A stretch of DNA of 41,943 bases, taken from CAZJPS01 sp964548055 (GTDB taxonomy: Bacteria > Patescibacteriota > Gracilibacteria > Peribacterales > Peribacteraceae). Below the pieces are notes generated by a model. It ran no database searches. It was not told the origin of the DNA and saw only the letters and a program-made list of their open reading frames with translations. A program made the position numbers and the translations under genes. This document shows positions 1 through 8,749 of the stretch, in pieces. The stretch lies in NCBI GenBank assembly GCA_964548055.1, contig CAZJPS010000002.1:1-41943 (forward strand). The letters are read 5' to 3'. Every line of letters begins with the position of its first letter. Positions within the stretch are counted from its first letter, which is position 1.

Positions 1-598
1 AACAGCCAGTGCTTACAAGAGTTGTTTTAGGTTCTTTTGGTTTTTCTTCAAAGGCCCTCACCCGGCGCTTCGCGCCACCCTCTTCCACTCCATGTTCATT
101 TTTTTGTTCTGTGTGTTGGTTTTTAGTGTGCGTGAGAGGAGGGAGAGAGGACTCTATGATGACCGTGCCGAATTGAGAAGCTTTCACGGGATCGCCAATA
201 TCATGAGCAGCAAGAAGGGGATTTCCTTGGAAGAGCTTTAAGAATGCATCCATGGAGAATCCTAAATAGTTATCTCCGGTGAGAAGCAGAATGTCGTCAT
301 CGATCTTTTGCTGTGTTATCCATGCACTCAGTGCGCCCAAAGCTCCTAATTTATGATCATCAGACTTCGTTCCTTCGATTATTAAATCTGTGGGACGATC
401 GATCATCTTTTGCCATGCGCTAAAACCATCCGCGAAAGCTGCATTGGTGCTGACGGTGACTGGAATATCCCGTGGAATTTTTTCCAAGAGATGTGTAAGC
501 AGAGGTTTTCCTGCTAGCGGAAGCAGTGGCTTTGCACGTTTTTCGGTAAGAGGCCACAAGCGAGTGGCAAAACCGCCGGCGAGGATGAAGGCATGCAT
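1..598 (-). CDS. Sugar-1-phosphate nucleotidyltransferase, C-terminus cut by the window edge
   Basis: This is an open minus-strand frame from ATG at 598 running off the window start (199 codons seen). The N-terminus MHAFILAGGFATRLWPLT is the nucleotide-binding loop of glucose-1-phosphate thymidylyl/ mannose-1-phosphate guanylyl-type enzymes (consensus LAGGxGTRLxPLT). It is followed by KPLLPLAGKPLL and LLTGDN, the latter in the place of the metal-binding GDN/GDH. The stretch FEEKPKEPKTTLVSTG matches the family's EKP block. These enzymes make NDP-sugars for cell-surface glycans. The gene starts 8 nt after the preceding membrane-protein gene and is in the same operon. A spacer of about 25 residues between VIIESS and VRAFEEKP is longer than usual and encodes a REP-like palindrome (see 55-92). 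The exact sugar cannot be told. Confidence 0.85.
   Translation of the reverse strand, partial: MHAFILAGGFATRLWPLTEKRAKPLLPLAGKPLLTHLLEKIPRDIPVTVSTNAAFADGFSAWQKMIDRPTDLIIEGTKSDDHKLGALGALSAWITQQKIDDDILLLTGDNYLGFSMDAFLKLFQGNPLLAAHDIGDPVKASQFGTVIIESSLPPLTHTKNQHTEQKNEHGVEEGGAKRRVRAFEEKPKEPKTTLVSTGC
55..92. repeat. REP-like GC-rich palindromic repeat inside a coding region
   Basis: The run CCCTCACCCGGCGCTTCGCG and its continuation contain a perfect hairpin: GGCGC (64-68), TTC, GCGCC (72-76). From memory, CCCTCACCC...CCACCCTCT words of this type are common dispersed palindromes in several bacterial groups. Here the run is translated in frame as part of the nucleotidyltransferase (residues GVEEGGAKRRVR on the minus strand). 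Confidence 0.5.
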
Positions 599-606
599 AG
601 GAATCT

Positions 607-1422
607 TTATTGAAAGAACCACTGCCATCCTTTTTGAGGTGGCGTGACCATCGTCACTGGCCTGCCCTCGATAGATTCAATTTTTTCGTCTTTTTCAACA
701 ATTCCCAGAACAGACGGCAGCAGCATGTAGGTGATGCCATGAGAGCGGCAGACTCCTAGCAAGTTAATCGACTGCTCGATATCGCTGCACTGGATCATGT
801 GCGTGATCTTTTTTTCTTGTAGCACATCTTCCAATTTATTCAGTTTCCCAAGCACAGGCACTCCTTCTATCTCCGTTTCTTTCGCACCTCTGCCGTCCAG
901 TATTGCTACAGGACAGAGAGGACTTTTGCGTTTTTCCATCAGCGCAATTAATTTTTTTGATTCACGTGTGATTCCCACAATGAGTGTAGGGAAAGCAGGG
1001 GGAGAGCTGCGTAGGTTTCTGCGTTGAAACTGATCAAAAATGCAGTGCCAGAGCCACGTGAAGGCAGTGGTAAACACGAGTGCAAAAATAATCAGCATGC
1101 GGCTGAATATTCCTTGGAAGAGGAAAAAGTAACAAAGGGCCACAAATGCCACTCCTACCACGGATGAATAGATGATGTAGGCGAGGTTGCGTGGATCTGC
1201 TTGATTCCTGGTGAGTGCAAACGCTCTGGTAGTGATGAGCACGCACAGCCAGGGGATTGCACTTAATGCCACGGAGATCATGAACTTCTGCAAGGGGAGA
1301 TCAGATGAAAGGATCCATCCCACCCGCAAAAAATAGGCCAGTACAAAAGAGGCGATAAACAGAACAATATCGGACATCAGCCAGAGGATAAGGAGAGAAG
1401 TGCGGCGCATGGATGACATCAT
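607..1422 (-). CDS. Membrane protein like the N-terminal half of polyprenyl glycosylphosphotransferases (no transferase domain)
   Basis: The 271-residue product has four to five hydrophobic helices (about residues 8-35, 48-68, 85-105, 108-130) and then a Rossmann-like domain (from about 145: FPTLIVGITRESKKLIALM). It ends with ITYMLLPSVLGIVEKDEKIE and IEGRPVTMVTPP. This is the order seen in WbaP/WcaJ-type UDP-sugar:undecaprenyl-phosphate sugar-1-phosphate transferases (CoA_binding_3 region). Those enzymes continue to about 460 residues with a catalytic bacterial sugar transferase domain, whereas this one stops right after the Rossmann part. It may scaffold or sense sugar nucleotides for surface-glycan assembly. 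The start ATG (1422) overlaps the stop of the helicase-like gene as ATGA, so the two are translationally coupled. Confidence 0.7.
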   Translation of the reverse strand: MMSSMRRTSLLILWLMSDIVLFIASFVLAYFLRVGWILSSDLPLQKFMISVALSAIPWLCVLITTRAFALTRNQADPRNLAYIIYSSVVGVAFVALCYFFLFQGIFSRMLIIFALVFTTAFTWLWHCIFDQFQRRNLRSSPPAFPTLIVGITRESKKLIALMEKRKSPLCPVAILDGRGAKETEIEGVPVLGKLNKLEDVLQEKKITHMIQCSDIEQSINLLGVCRSHGITYMLLPSVLGIVEKDEKIESIEGRPVTMVTPPQKGWQWFFQ

Positions 1423-4400
1423 ACCGTATTGCCAGTTCCGCTATTGAATCCCTTAAACTTGCTCTGATCTATCTTCAATAACGACGAATCTCCAATACCA
1501 TCATTGATGATTTGGAAGATTTCCTGCTGTGTTTGGAGGTTTTCGTGATGAACTTGATCCCACGTTCCCTGTTCGAAGAAAGCCTTAAACGCTGTTTGTG
1601 CTTTGGTATCGAGTTTTACGGCTTCTTCATCAGCTTCGTCTTTATCCAAAAATTCCTTATATGTCCCGTCTTCCTGCTTCACGACCCATCTTTGTTTCAT
1701 CTCCTCCAGAAATTCCTCCGGATACGTGCTTATTAGTGAGTAGTACTTCACGGAAGTATGAGTGGGATATTTGTGGTCAATGCGCCGGATGCGGCCATCT
1801 GTTTGATAACGCATCAGATAATCTTCCTCTAGATCGTCACGAATAATGGCTTTGCCTCTCGTGAACGTCGTTCCTTCAGAACCAGCTTTATAGGTCGCCA
1901 CGAGTGCCTGGCAGCTCTTGGCGTTTTGGAAGCGCAGGCGGTGATAATCGAGAATATGCATGGGCTCGCTGTTTTTGTCCTCTGCTGTCGCCACGTTGAG
2001 TTCGCCCGTTTTCGTGTCGAACTCCCAGTTGCGCTTTCCCTGCGCTTTACGTTCGGCATGCTTGAAGTGGAGAGGATTGCCATCAGGACCGCGCTTGAAT
2101 TTTTTCGATCGCAGGGTTTCCAACCCCGTATACATGGCCGGATCGCGGTCGGCCAGCATCGACGCATACTTGTCGGTTTGTGAGTTGTAAGCGCAGAAGA
2201 CTACAGGCGGACGCCCTTCCTGATCGCACTCGGCGATGATTTCCCGCACTTTCTCCGCTTTTGGATCGCAGTCAGTCACTCCCACAAAGCTGGGATTGTT
2301 GATGATTTGGCGCATGGCATGTTTCTTTGTCATTTGGTCGCCGGTGTACAAGTTGTCCAACTTCGCAATTATGTCTTTTTTCTTTGGGAAGTTATGACCG
2401 TATGTGGCATACCACTTGGGGTAGTTCAAAAAGAGCTCATAGATCGCATGTGCTTGTTTTGGGTGCATAGTGAAGCTCCCAAGTCCCTTGTAGGGATCTA
2501 CATATTCCTTGGCAGGGAGCCGGTGTTTCTGTTCTTCAGCTGGCAAAGTAGGATCCATCAATTCCATCACATCGTCCTCCGTAAAACGCACCATGTGTTT
2601 TTCCAGGAGAAGGCGGAGCTTGCGTAACTCCTTAGGATCATCGGAAGGAAAGGCTTCTGCAAATGCTTTTGTGCTGGAAAATCGTTTATCGCCAGGATAA
2701 AAATGAGTGAGCAGACGGCAGAGTGTTTCCGGGTCTTTGGCCGGGGAAGCAGTGACGACGAGCAGAAATTTTCGGGGAAGTTTTAATGTGCCCTGCGTCT
2801 GTAGAGAGTCGTGGGTTAAGCTATGTCCTTCGTCCGTCACCACAACGAAGTCCGGACCCGATGCGAGGGAAAAACGCTCGGCATCTCCCAGGTCTCGCAA
2901 GAATTCGCGGTTCATAACGCGGTGACTCTCTGCGTTCTTCTCTAACAGATCTTTCCGCTTGGAAACAGTCATTTCTCTCAGTACGATCAGGTCAGGATCG
3001 GTCAGACATTCGTGTGCTTCCTCTTCCCAGCCACTCACTACTGCATTGGGAGCAACAATGCACATTTTCTCTCCATTGAGAGCGATGAGCACGATACTCG
3101 TTTTTCCTGTTCCAGGCGCGTTCGCAATAATGAATCCCGCTACTCCTTGCTGTTCCTGGGCTTCTGCCCCCTTCTTAGCAGAATTTTGTATTTCCACTTC
3201 TCTTATTTTTTTCAGAATAAGGCGGATACAGAATTTCTGGAAGAAGTACGGTTGCCGTTCAGGATGCACTCCTGGGAATGTCATCTCGTTGATTTCCTGG
3301 AAGTTCACCAGGACCTTACCCAAGATATTCTGCATGAATTTGCTCCGATGTTTGCGCATCAAAGAATTCACGTACCTTTTTCCTTCTTCGAATGACCGAC
3401 TGAATTTCTTAATCAGGAAGTGCTCGAATTGGTCCACATAGAATAGAGTCTTATGAGGTTCGGTCTGGATCTCCTTCATCAATTCATCACCCATACCGTT
3501 TAGGTAGCGCACTAGTTCCTCAATGTCATCCGGCGTCCCGGTTTGCCGCACTTTAAACACTTCTTGCGTACTGCGGATCCAGTGCTGCGTTTCATTTTCT
3601 TCATCTTTAGTCTCCGGACTCTCGACCCGGCACAAGCTCATGAGGCGGATAGAGTTCGTTTCTCCCGTTTTCAGAGGAGCACGCATAGTAAAACTGCCAT
3701 CCGGACTCACACGCACTCGATAGTGACGACACCCTGCCATATATACATACTCCGCACCCTTCGCCGTTCCTTCGATCACAAGAACATTCTCTGTCGTATG
3801 CTTGGGAATGGCAGTGTGAATGACGATATCCGGCAGCTCCTCTGGCCAACGCAGGTATTGCGCCTCTTTCGTAAGGTTCGCACGCGTACCTAAGTTACGG
3901 AAACCACGGATGACCAATCGCTCAATTTGTTCCTCTGTGAGTTTCAGATCTGGTCTTCTACTAAGAAGAAATGCGAGTTTCTTAGGAGAGTCCTGAAAAA
4001 TAGCTATCAGTTCCTCCAAACCCAACTCCGAAAGTTTTTCGTTCTCCAAATCAATCTGTGCATCTTCTCCTTGCTGAGCCATATCTACGGCAGTTGCATG
4101 ATCAATGCCTTTTTTACGGTATAAGAGGTAGGGGCGAACGGTCTTAAACTGTCCTTCAAAAAATGAATATGCAAGCAACTGTACAAGCGAACCTTGTGTA
4201 TACCTATATACCATTCCTTCGATAGCGATATCGCATAGTTCTGAGTCATTCCAATCAATGTGATCAATGCCCATATTTTCTAGCCCGAATGCTTTTTCAA
4301 GTATCAGGATATTTTGTAAGGTGTATATATCCGGATTCCTAAAGAAAACAGGCGGAGTTTTTGTAAGAATAGCTTCTGCTGCTGCAACTTTATGGCTCAC

Positions 4401-5804
4401 CCCTTTTTTTCGCATTGAAAGATATGCCTGGGCGAATTTTCTTGTGTTTTGTAAGAATGTTCTATCAATGAGTTCCCAAAGCTTACTCTGTGAGTACGTG
4501 AAAGTCTTTCCATCGATAGTGATATCCCGATTTTCTGTAATAGTTCTGTCAATCTCACCAATATCGTCCAATCCAAAAGCATCTTCGAGAATCTTAATAT
4601 TCTCAGGTGTATAGATACTCGGATTCTTGAAGAAAGTAACAGGTTTGTTATTTACTAGATTTAGCACCTCCGTTATTGCTGCTTCATGAGCCACTTCTTT
4701 CTGGCGCAAAGATAGATATATAGGCACTGGAACTCCTGATTTTTTGAAGAAGATTCTACCAAGCAAGTTAACTAGCGCATTTTGCGAATATTTATACGTC
4801 ACTTCTCCAATAGCAATATGACACTGTTTTGTACTTGTTCTATCAATCTCTCTAATATCGTCCAATCCAAACGCATCCTCGAGAATCTTAATATTCTCAG
4901 AAGTGTAAACATCTGGATTCTTAAAAAACGTCGTAGAATTTAATTGCTTAAGCTTATCTGCAAAATTCATCGCTTCTTCAATTGCTTTCTTTGGGTCCAT
5001 TCCTTGCTTACAAAGATGAAGAAATGGACGAACAAATTTTTTCACACCACTGAAGAATGTTCTTGCAAGTAAATTAAAAAGAGCGTTCTGCGAGTAGCAG
5101 AACGTCGTTTCCCCTATAGTGATCTTAAATGGCTTAGTATTTTTTTTACTAAGTTTACCTATATCTGTTACTCCAAATGCGTTTTCTAAAATCTTGATAT
5201 TTTGAGGAGAATATACTTCTGAGTTACTAAAGAATACGGAAGGGGTAGCAGATTTTTCTCTTTCCTTTAAAATTTGCGCTTCTATGAGCGCATCTTTATG
5301 ACTCATTCTTCTTTTACGCAAAGCAAGATACTTTGACACAGGTATACATGTTCCTTGGAAAAATGTTCTTGCGATCAAATGCACAAGTGTAGATTGCCGG
5401 TACTTATATGTCGTTTTACCAATAGTAAGCTTGCAAATGTCATAATTATTCACATCAATCTCCTCAATAATTTTTAGGTTAAAGACTCTTTCGAGAGCTT
5501 GAATATTTGCCGGTGTGTAAAAATCTGGGTTTTTTAGGATTCCTGCAATTTCTTGGGATCGTTCATAATTATTGATACTACCACCATTTGATGATGCTAA
5601 TTGAAATGAAGCACAGAATTTTTTCATAAGTACTCGGATACGTTTGGTTGTGCCTCCGTCGATTGCATCAGCAATTTCATGGAGTGTTTTTCGTTGTTCC
5701 TTGGTGATTCTCCTATTTATATGTTTTTGTAATTGCTCATGCAGTTCCTGTTTTTCAGGAATATCCAGTGGGCCGATTTTTTTAAGGACTTCCTGAACAT
5801 TCAT
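1419..5804 (-). CDS. SNF2-type (SF2) helicase-like ATPase with five N-terminal ~98-residue repeats
   Basis: The frame is open from 5888, but the start at 5804 (MNVQEVLKKIGPLD) is preferred because the earlier part overlaps the upstream gene. This gives 1461 residues. Five repeats of about 98 residues occupy residues 90-575. Next come a helical LTEEQIERL segment and a beta-rich part (about 655-725). The helicase core follows: Walker A NAPGTGKTS (about 895-903), motif Ia VAPNAVVSGWEEE, a DEGH box (991-994) in place of DEAH, and motif III TASP (1018-1021). The C-terminal RecA lobe has VVFCAYNSQTDKYASML, LVATYKAGSEGTTFTRGKA and the arginine-finger motif QTDGRIRRIDHK (about 1334-1345). SNF2-family proteins move along double-stranded DNA and remodel or strip bound protein. 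The target here is unknown. No nuclease or methylase neighbour is visible, so a link to defence is only a guess. It lies 28 nt after the secreted-protein gene and ends in an ATGA overlap with the next gene. Confidence 0.8.
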   Translation of the reverse strand: MNVQEVLKKIGPLDIPEKQELHEQLQKHINRRITKEQRKTLHEIADAIDGGTTKRIRVLMKKFCASFQLASSNGGSINNYERSQEIAGILKNPDFYTPANIQALERVFNLKIIEEIDVNNYDICKLTIGKTTYKYRQSTLVHLIARTFFQGTCIPVSKYLALRKRRMSHKDALIEAQILKEREKSATPSVFFSNSEVYSPQNIKILENAFGVTDIGKLSKKNTKPFKITIGETTFCYSQNALFNLLARTFFSGVKKFVRPFLHLCKQGMDPKKAIEEAMNFADKLKQLNSTTFFKNPDVYTSENIKILEDAFGLDDIREIDRTSTKQCHIAIGEVTYKYSQNALVNLLGRIFFKKSGVPVPIYLSLRQKEVAHEAAITEVLNLVNNKPVTFFKNPSIYTPENIKILEDAFGLDDIGEIDRTITENRDITIDGKTFTYSQSKLWELIDRTFLQNTRKFAQAYLSMRKKGVSHKVAAAEAILTKTPPVFFRNPDIYTLQNILILEKAFGLENMGIDHIDWNDSELCDIAIEGMVYRYTQGSLVQLLAYSFFEGQFKTVRPYLLYRKKGIDHATAVDMAQQGEDAQIDLENEKLSELGLEELIAIFQDSPKKLAFLLSRRPDLKLTEEQIERLVIRGFRNLGTRANLTKEAQYLRWPEELPDIVIHTAIPKHTTENVLVIEGTAKGAEYVYMAGCRHYRVRVSPDGSFTMRAPLKTGETNSIRLMSLCRVESPETKDEENETQHWIRSTQEVFKVRQTGTPDDIEELVRYLNGMGDELMKEIQTEPHKTLFYVDQFEHFLIKKFSRSFEEGKRYVNSLMRKHRSKFMQNILGKVLVNFQEINEMTFPGVHPERQPYFFQKFCIRLILKKIREVEIQNSAKKGAEAQEQQGVAGFIIANAPGTGKTSIVLIALNGEKMCIVAPNAVVSGWEEEAHECLTDPDLIVLREMTVSKRKDLLEKNAESHRVMNREFLRDLGDAERFSLASGPDFVVVTDEGHSLTHDSLQTQGTLKLPRKFLLVVTASPAKDPETLCRLLTHFYPGDKRFSSTKAFAEAFPSDDPKELRKLRLLLEKHMVRFTEDDVMELMDPTLPAEEQKHRLPAKEYVDPYKGLGSFTMHPKQAHAIYELFLNYPKWYATYGHNFPKKKDIIAKLDNLYTGDQMTKKHAMRQIINNPSFVGVTDCDPKAEKVREIIAECDQEGRPPVVFCAYNSQTDKYASMLADRDPAMYTGLETLRSKKFKRGPDGNPLHFKHAERKAQGKRNWEFDTKTGELNVATAEDKNSEPMHILDYHRLRFQNAKSCQALVATYKAGSEGTTFTRGKAIIRDDLEEDYLMRYQTDGRIRRIDHKYPTHTSVKYYSLISTYPEEFLEEMKQRWVVKQEDGTYKEFLDKDEADEEAVKLDTKAQTAFKAFFEQGTWDQVHHENLQTQQEIFQIINDGIGDSSLLKIDQSKFKGFNSGTGNTV
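4080..5537 (-). repeat. Five tandem protein-level repeats in the helicase-like gene
   Basis: Residues 90-177, 191-277, 293-381, 391-478 and 487-575 share a pattern. It starts FFxNPxIYTPENIKILEDAF, continues GLDDIGEID and a variable stretch, then xITIGxxTYxYSQxALVxLL, then ARTFF and a basic YLxLRKKGxxHKxAxxEA helix. Repeats 3 and 4 are the most alike (both contain ENIKILEDAFGLDDI). The period is about 98 residues (about 295 bp). Repeats 1 and 5 are the most diverged, which suggests growth by internal duplication in the middle. I do not recognise the unit. Confidence 0.85.
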
Positions 5805-5832
5805 GGGAATAACGGCCGGAAGAGGGGATATC

Positions 5833-6678
5833 CTATACTCCGGGGAAATAGTTTTCCACCCACTCCAACTTCTTCTGCAGCACCTCACTCTTCTCCGCTT
5901 TCTTTTCGAATCCTGCTTTATCAGTCATATACATACTGACGCTCTCCGCTAAATCTTCAAACGGATCTGTTTTTGCATAGGCAGTGACAAAGTCTTCAGA
6001 TTTTGCGTCAGATTTTTTGGTGGAACTGTTTTGCCACGAAAGGGAATAGAAACTCACGCTCGGATCATTATTCCAAAGGGGAGTGTTGCCATCCTTGAAG
6101 GCGCTGGCACCACTTGTAGAAGTTCCTTTCAAGCACGAAATATCCCAAAAGTGGCCAAGGCCTTCATGGCTTAAGAGTTCTTTAAATTCGGCATCGGATA
6201 GTGTGCCATTCATAATAATCACACCATCACCCGCAAGTCCGCGATGTTTGGGCTGATCGTACAGAACATAGTACTGGCGAAGTTTTTGTTGGCAGGAAGG
6301 CGGAAGAATACTCAGTACTTCACGTGTCATTGCTCGATGCTTTGGAAGAATATCTCCTTTTTCAATCGCTGAGAGCGGATCGATGGGAATAACTGGAATA
6401 GCTGCAAGATAAGGACCCTTGTGAGAGGAATCAGAAGAAACAGAAGAAATAGATGATTCAGAGGAAAAGTCATACGAATTGTTCATGAGCTGATGCACAT
6501 CATTCTTCCGATTCCTCTGAGTCGTCTGAATCCTCTGATTCTTTTCAATATTCCCATTATGGGCCACCACCTCAGTCCCACTTGCCATATTCACACCTTG
6601 TGATAGGCTCGGCTCTAGCCCAAGCAGAATTCCACAGGTTCCGAGAGTGACAATGGTAAGAAATTTTTTCAGGTTCAT
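5833..6678 (-). CDS. Secreted zincin-like protein (HExxxH)
   Basis: The 281-residue product has a signal peptide (MNLKKFLTIVTLGTCGILLG, cleavage probably near residues 22-28) and a Ser/Asn-rich linker to about residue 88. A globular part follows with LLSHEGLGHFWD (H171, E172, H176) and, about 75 residues later, FEDLAESVSMYM. A HE...H helix followed by a (D)xAES helix is typical of gluzincin-type metallopeptidases, in which the second motif gives the third zinc ligand. The first motif here is HExxxH rather than HExxH, a spacing known from TldD and DUF1704. The protein is exported and is probably a peptidase or an inactive relative. It heads the minus-strand unit, 28 nt before the helicase-like start. 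The substrate is unknown. Confidence 0.6.
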   Translation of the reverse strand: MNLKKFLTIVTLGTCGILLGLEPSLSQGVNMASGTEVVAHNGNIEKNQRIQTTQRNRKNDVHQLMNNSYDFSSESSISSVSSDSSHKGPYLAAIPVIPIDPLSAIEKGDILPKHRAMTREVLSILPPSCQQKLRQYYVLYDQPKHRGLAGDGVIIMNGTLSDAEFKELLSHEGLGHFWDISCLKGTSTSGASAFKDGNTPLWNNDPSVSFYSLSWQNSSTKKSDAKSEDFVTAYAKTDPFEDLAESVSMYMTDKAGFEKKAEKSEVLQKKLEWVENYFPGV

Positions 6679-6720
6679 TATCTCGTGAAAAAGGTAGATT
6701 TATACTATATTTCATATTAA
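6679..6720. promoter_or_regulatory. Divergent promoter gap between the secreted-protein gene and rlmD
   Basis: The 42-bp AT-rich gap holds TATACT (6701-6706) and the overlapping TATATT (6706-6711), 14 and 9 nt before the rlmD ATG. On the minus strand, TATAGT and TATAAA lie about 20-30 nt before the 6678 start. No Shine-Dalgarno site is seen on either side. The -35 boxes are not clear. Confidence 0.5.
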
Positions 6721-8178
6721 ATGTCAACTATTATCGACACTGGTTCAGTAGAGCCCGGGCAAATGCACACGGTATCCATAGAAAAGCTTACATTTGGCGG
6801 TTCTGGTTTAGCGCATATCGGAACACTTCCAGTATTTGTGTCAGATAGCATTCCGGGTCAGAGCGTTGAAATTGTGATACTAAAAAGAAAGGACAATTAT
6901 GCAGAGGCCCGAGTGCACAAAGTGCTCCGAAAAGCTAAAGATGAAGTAATGGCTCGTTGCCCCCACTTTCATACATGTGGTGGGTGTGTGTGGCAGAATC
7001 TGCCGTACGATAAACAGATGTCGTACAAAGAAGATATTGTACGCGAAACGCTTGGCCACCTAACGCCAGTGGATGATGCGGTACGTGCATCACTTCCAGG
7101 ACGCGTACTGAAGATCATTCCAAGCCCTCAGATATTCCACTACCGGAATAAATTAGAACTTTCGTTTGGATATGAATCCATGCGTGAAGAAGAAAAAGCG
7201 GGTAAGCGTATTTATTTTGATGAAAATCCAACGGTAGGATTTCATCAGCCTGGTCAATGGTCCACCGTGTTGCCGATTAGTGAATGTCACTTATACGAAG
7301 AACAACTCCCTATGCTCCTAAGCCAGGTCCGACGCTTTATGGAGGAAACAAAGCTTCCAGTGTTTAATCCTAAAACGCAAAAAGGAATGCTCCGGAGTTT
7401 GCTGCTGCGCAGAGGGGTACATACAGGCGAACAGATGATTTGCTTCCTTGTGCATGCGAGGAAAAAAGAATTAGAGCCGCTTTTTCAGCTGTTTCTGCGC
7501 TATTTTGGCGGCCGTCCTAATTTGTCTTCGCTGCTGATTGTGGAACATTTGGGATTGAACGATAAACCTGACTTTCCCAAAATTCACTCGTTGCTTGGTA
7601 AGCAAACCGTGAGTGAGCGATTGTTCGATCTCACCTTTGAAATTTCTCCTTTCTCCTTTTTCCAAACAAATACACTTGCAGCGGAAAAGCTGTACCGCGC
7701 TATAGCAGATGCGGCGGATTTAGGATTACGCGATACGGTTCTGGATGCGTATTGCGGCATGGGAACGATTGGTCAATATCTTGCGCGCTTCTGCCAAAAA
7801 GTGGTGGGTATAGAAAGCCATCCCTCTGCTGTGGAGGATGCTCTGAAGAGCGCAGGCCGTAACAAAATTGGAAATATTAGTTTTTATAAGGGCAGAACAG
7901 AGCAGGTACTGTTACAGCAGTTAAAACCAGGGGGAAAGTATGCTTTTGATGTGATTGTGGTAGATCCGCCACGCGCAGGATTGCACCCCAAAGCCCGCGA
8001 AGCAATGTTGGCGCACAAACCAAAGAAGATTGTGTATGTGTCCTGCAACACCGCCACCTTCGCCCGCGATTTGGGTGATTTCCTTAAAGGAGGCTATGAC
8101 CTGCGCACCGTTCAGCCTGTGGATCTCTTCCCTCACACAGCACATATAGAGACAGTTGCACTTTTACAGAGGAAGTAA
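6721..8178 (+). CDS. rlmD: 23S rRNA (uracil-1939-C5)-methyltransferase RlmD
   Basis: The 485-residue product is full length. An N-terminal TRAM domain (about 15-72, EKLTFGGSGLAHIG) is followed by iron-sulfur cysteines C80, C86, C89 (RCPHFHTCGGC) and C189 (ISECH), which bind the 4Fe-4S cluster of the RumA/RlmD family. The SAM-binding motif is LDAYCGMGTIGQYL. The block VIVVDPPRAGLHP and the nucleophile VSCNTATFARDL (C442) complete the m5U methyltransferase signature. It methylates U1939 of 23S rRNA in Escherichia coli; the exact position here is inferred from family. It begins an operon: its TAA overlaps the next ATG (TAATG), and rlmH follows. Confidence 0.93.
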   Translation: MSTIIDTGSVEPGQMHTVSIEKLTFGGSGLAHIGTLPVFVSDSIPGQSVEIVILKRKDNYAEARVHKVLRKAKDEVMARCPHFHTCGGCVWQNLPYDKQMSYKEDIVRETLGHLTPVDDAVRASLPGRVLKIIPSPQIFHYRNKLELSFGYESMREEEKAGKRIYFDENPTVGFHQPGQWSTVLPISECHLYEEQLPMLLSQVRRFMEETKLPVFNPKTQKGMLRSLLLRRGVHTGEQMICFLVHARKKELEPLFQLFLRYFGGRPNLSSLLIVEHLGLNDKPDFPKIHSLLGKQTVSERLFDLTFEISPFSFFQTNTLAAEKLYRAIADAADLGLRDTVLDAYCGMGTIGQYLARFCQKVVGIESHPSAVEDALKSAGRNKIGNISFYKGRTEQVLLQQLKPGGKYAFDVIVVDPPRAGLHPKAREAMLAHKPKKIVYVSCNTATFARDLGDFLKGGYDLRTVQPVDLFPHTAHIETVALLQRK

Positions 8179-8744
8179 TGCGCATGATGGAAGGCGCTTT
8201 TGAGAATCGGCCACTCACAATACGCTGTGCGGTTCCAGGTGATATAGGCCATCTAGAATTACTGAGCGATTTTTCACTGAAAAGAAACCCAAACACGAAA
8301 GGAAAATTATTCAGCAATGATTACATCGCGCTAATAGCTCAGTCTGATTGGATAGATGAATCCGGACAGCGCAATGTGGTTGCGGGAGTAGCGATTTCAA
8401 AAATAATTCCCACGATTACATCGAATCTCATGAGGCTTTTTAATGATAAAACATTCAATGTGCAGAGTATTGAGAATACGAAAACATTGTGGATACAAGA
8501 AATAGCCGTTCATCAGTTTGCAATGCGGTATTTTGTAAGCTGTTGTTTAATTCAAGAATTTCAAATACTGGCAAAAGAGAACAAGTATGAAGGCATTGAA
8601 GTAAAAGCACCATGGAGCGATCAATTTTTAAATTCAGTGCTTCTTGATTGCAATTTTTCGGCGTTCGATCCTGTACTATGCGGTCTACCTTGTCATAATA
8701 GATTTTTTGTGTGGCCCGTTCGTAAAGATATATTTAGTAAGTAA
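8178..8744 (+). CDS. GNAT-like acetyltransferase
   Basis: The 188-residue product begins LTIRCAVPGDIGHLELL, the usual beta1-alpha1 start of GNAT domains (IRxAxxxDxxxI). It then has VVAGVAISKI (beta4 area), LWIQEIAVHQFAMRYFVSCC (beta4-alpha3, where acetyl-CoA binds) and YEGIEVKAPWSDQFLNSVLL, then NFSAFDP near the C-terminus. The classical Q/RxxGxG/A loop is not well kept (HQFAMRYFV), so activity is uncertain. Its ATG shares bases with the rlmD stop, and rlmH starts 6 nt after its end, so it may act on ribosomal or translation components. That role is inferred from context only. Confidence 0.55.
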   Translation: MRMMEGAFENRPLTIRCAVPGDIGHLELLSDFSLKRNPNTKGKLFSNDYIALIAQSDWIDESGQRNVVAGVAISKIIPTITSNLMRLFNDKTFNVQSIENTKTLWIQEIAVHQFAMRYFVSCCLIQEFQILAKENKYEGIEVKAPWSDQFLNSVLLDCNFSAFDPVLCGLPCHNRFFVWPVRKDIFSK

Positions 8745-8749
8745 GAGAT

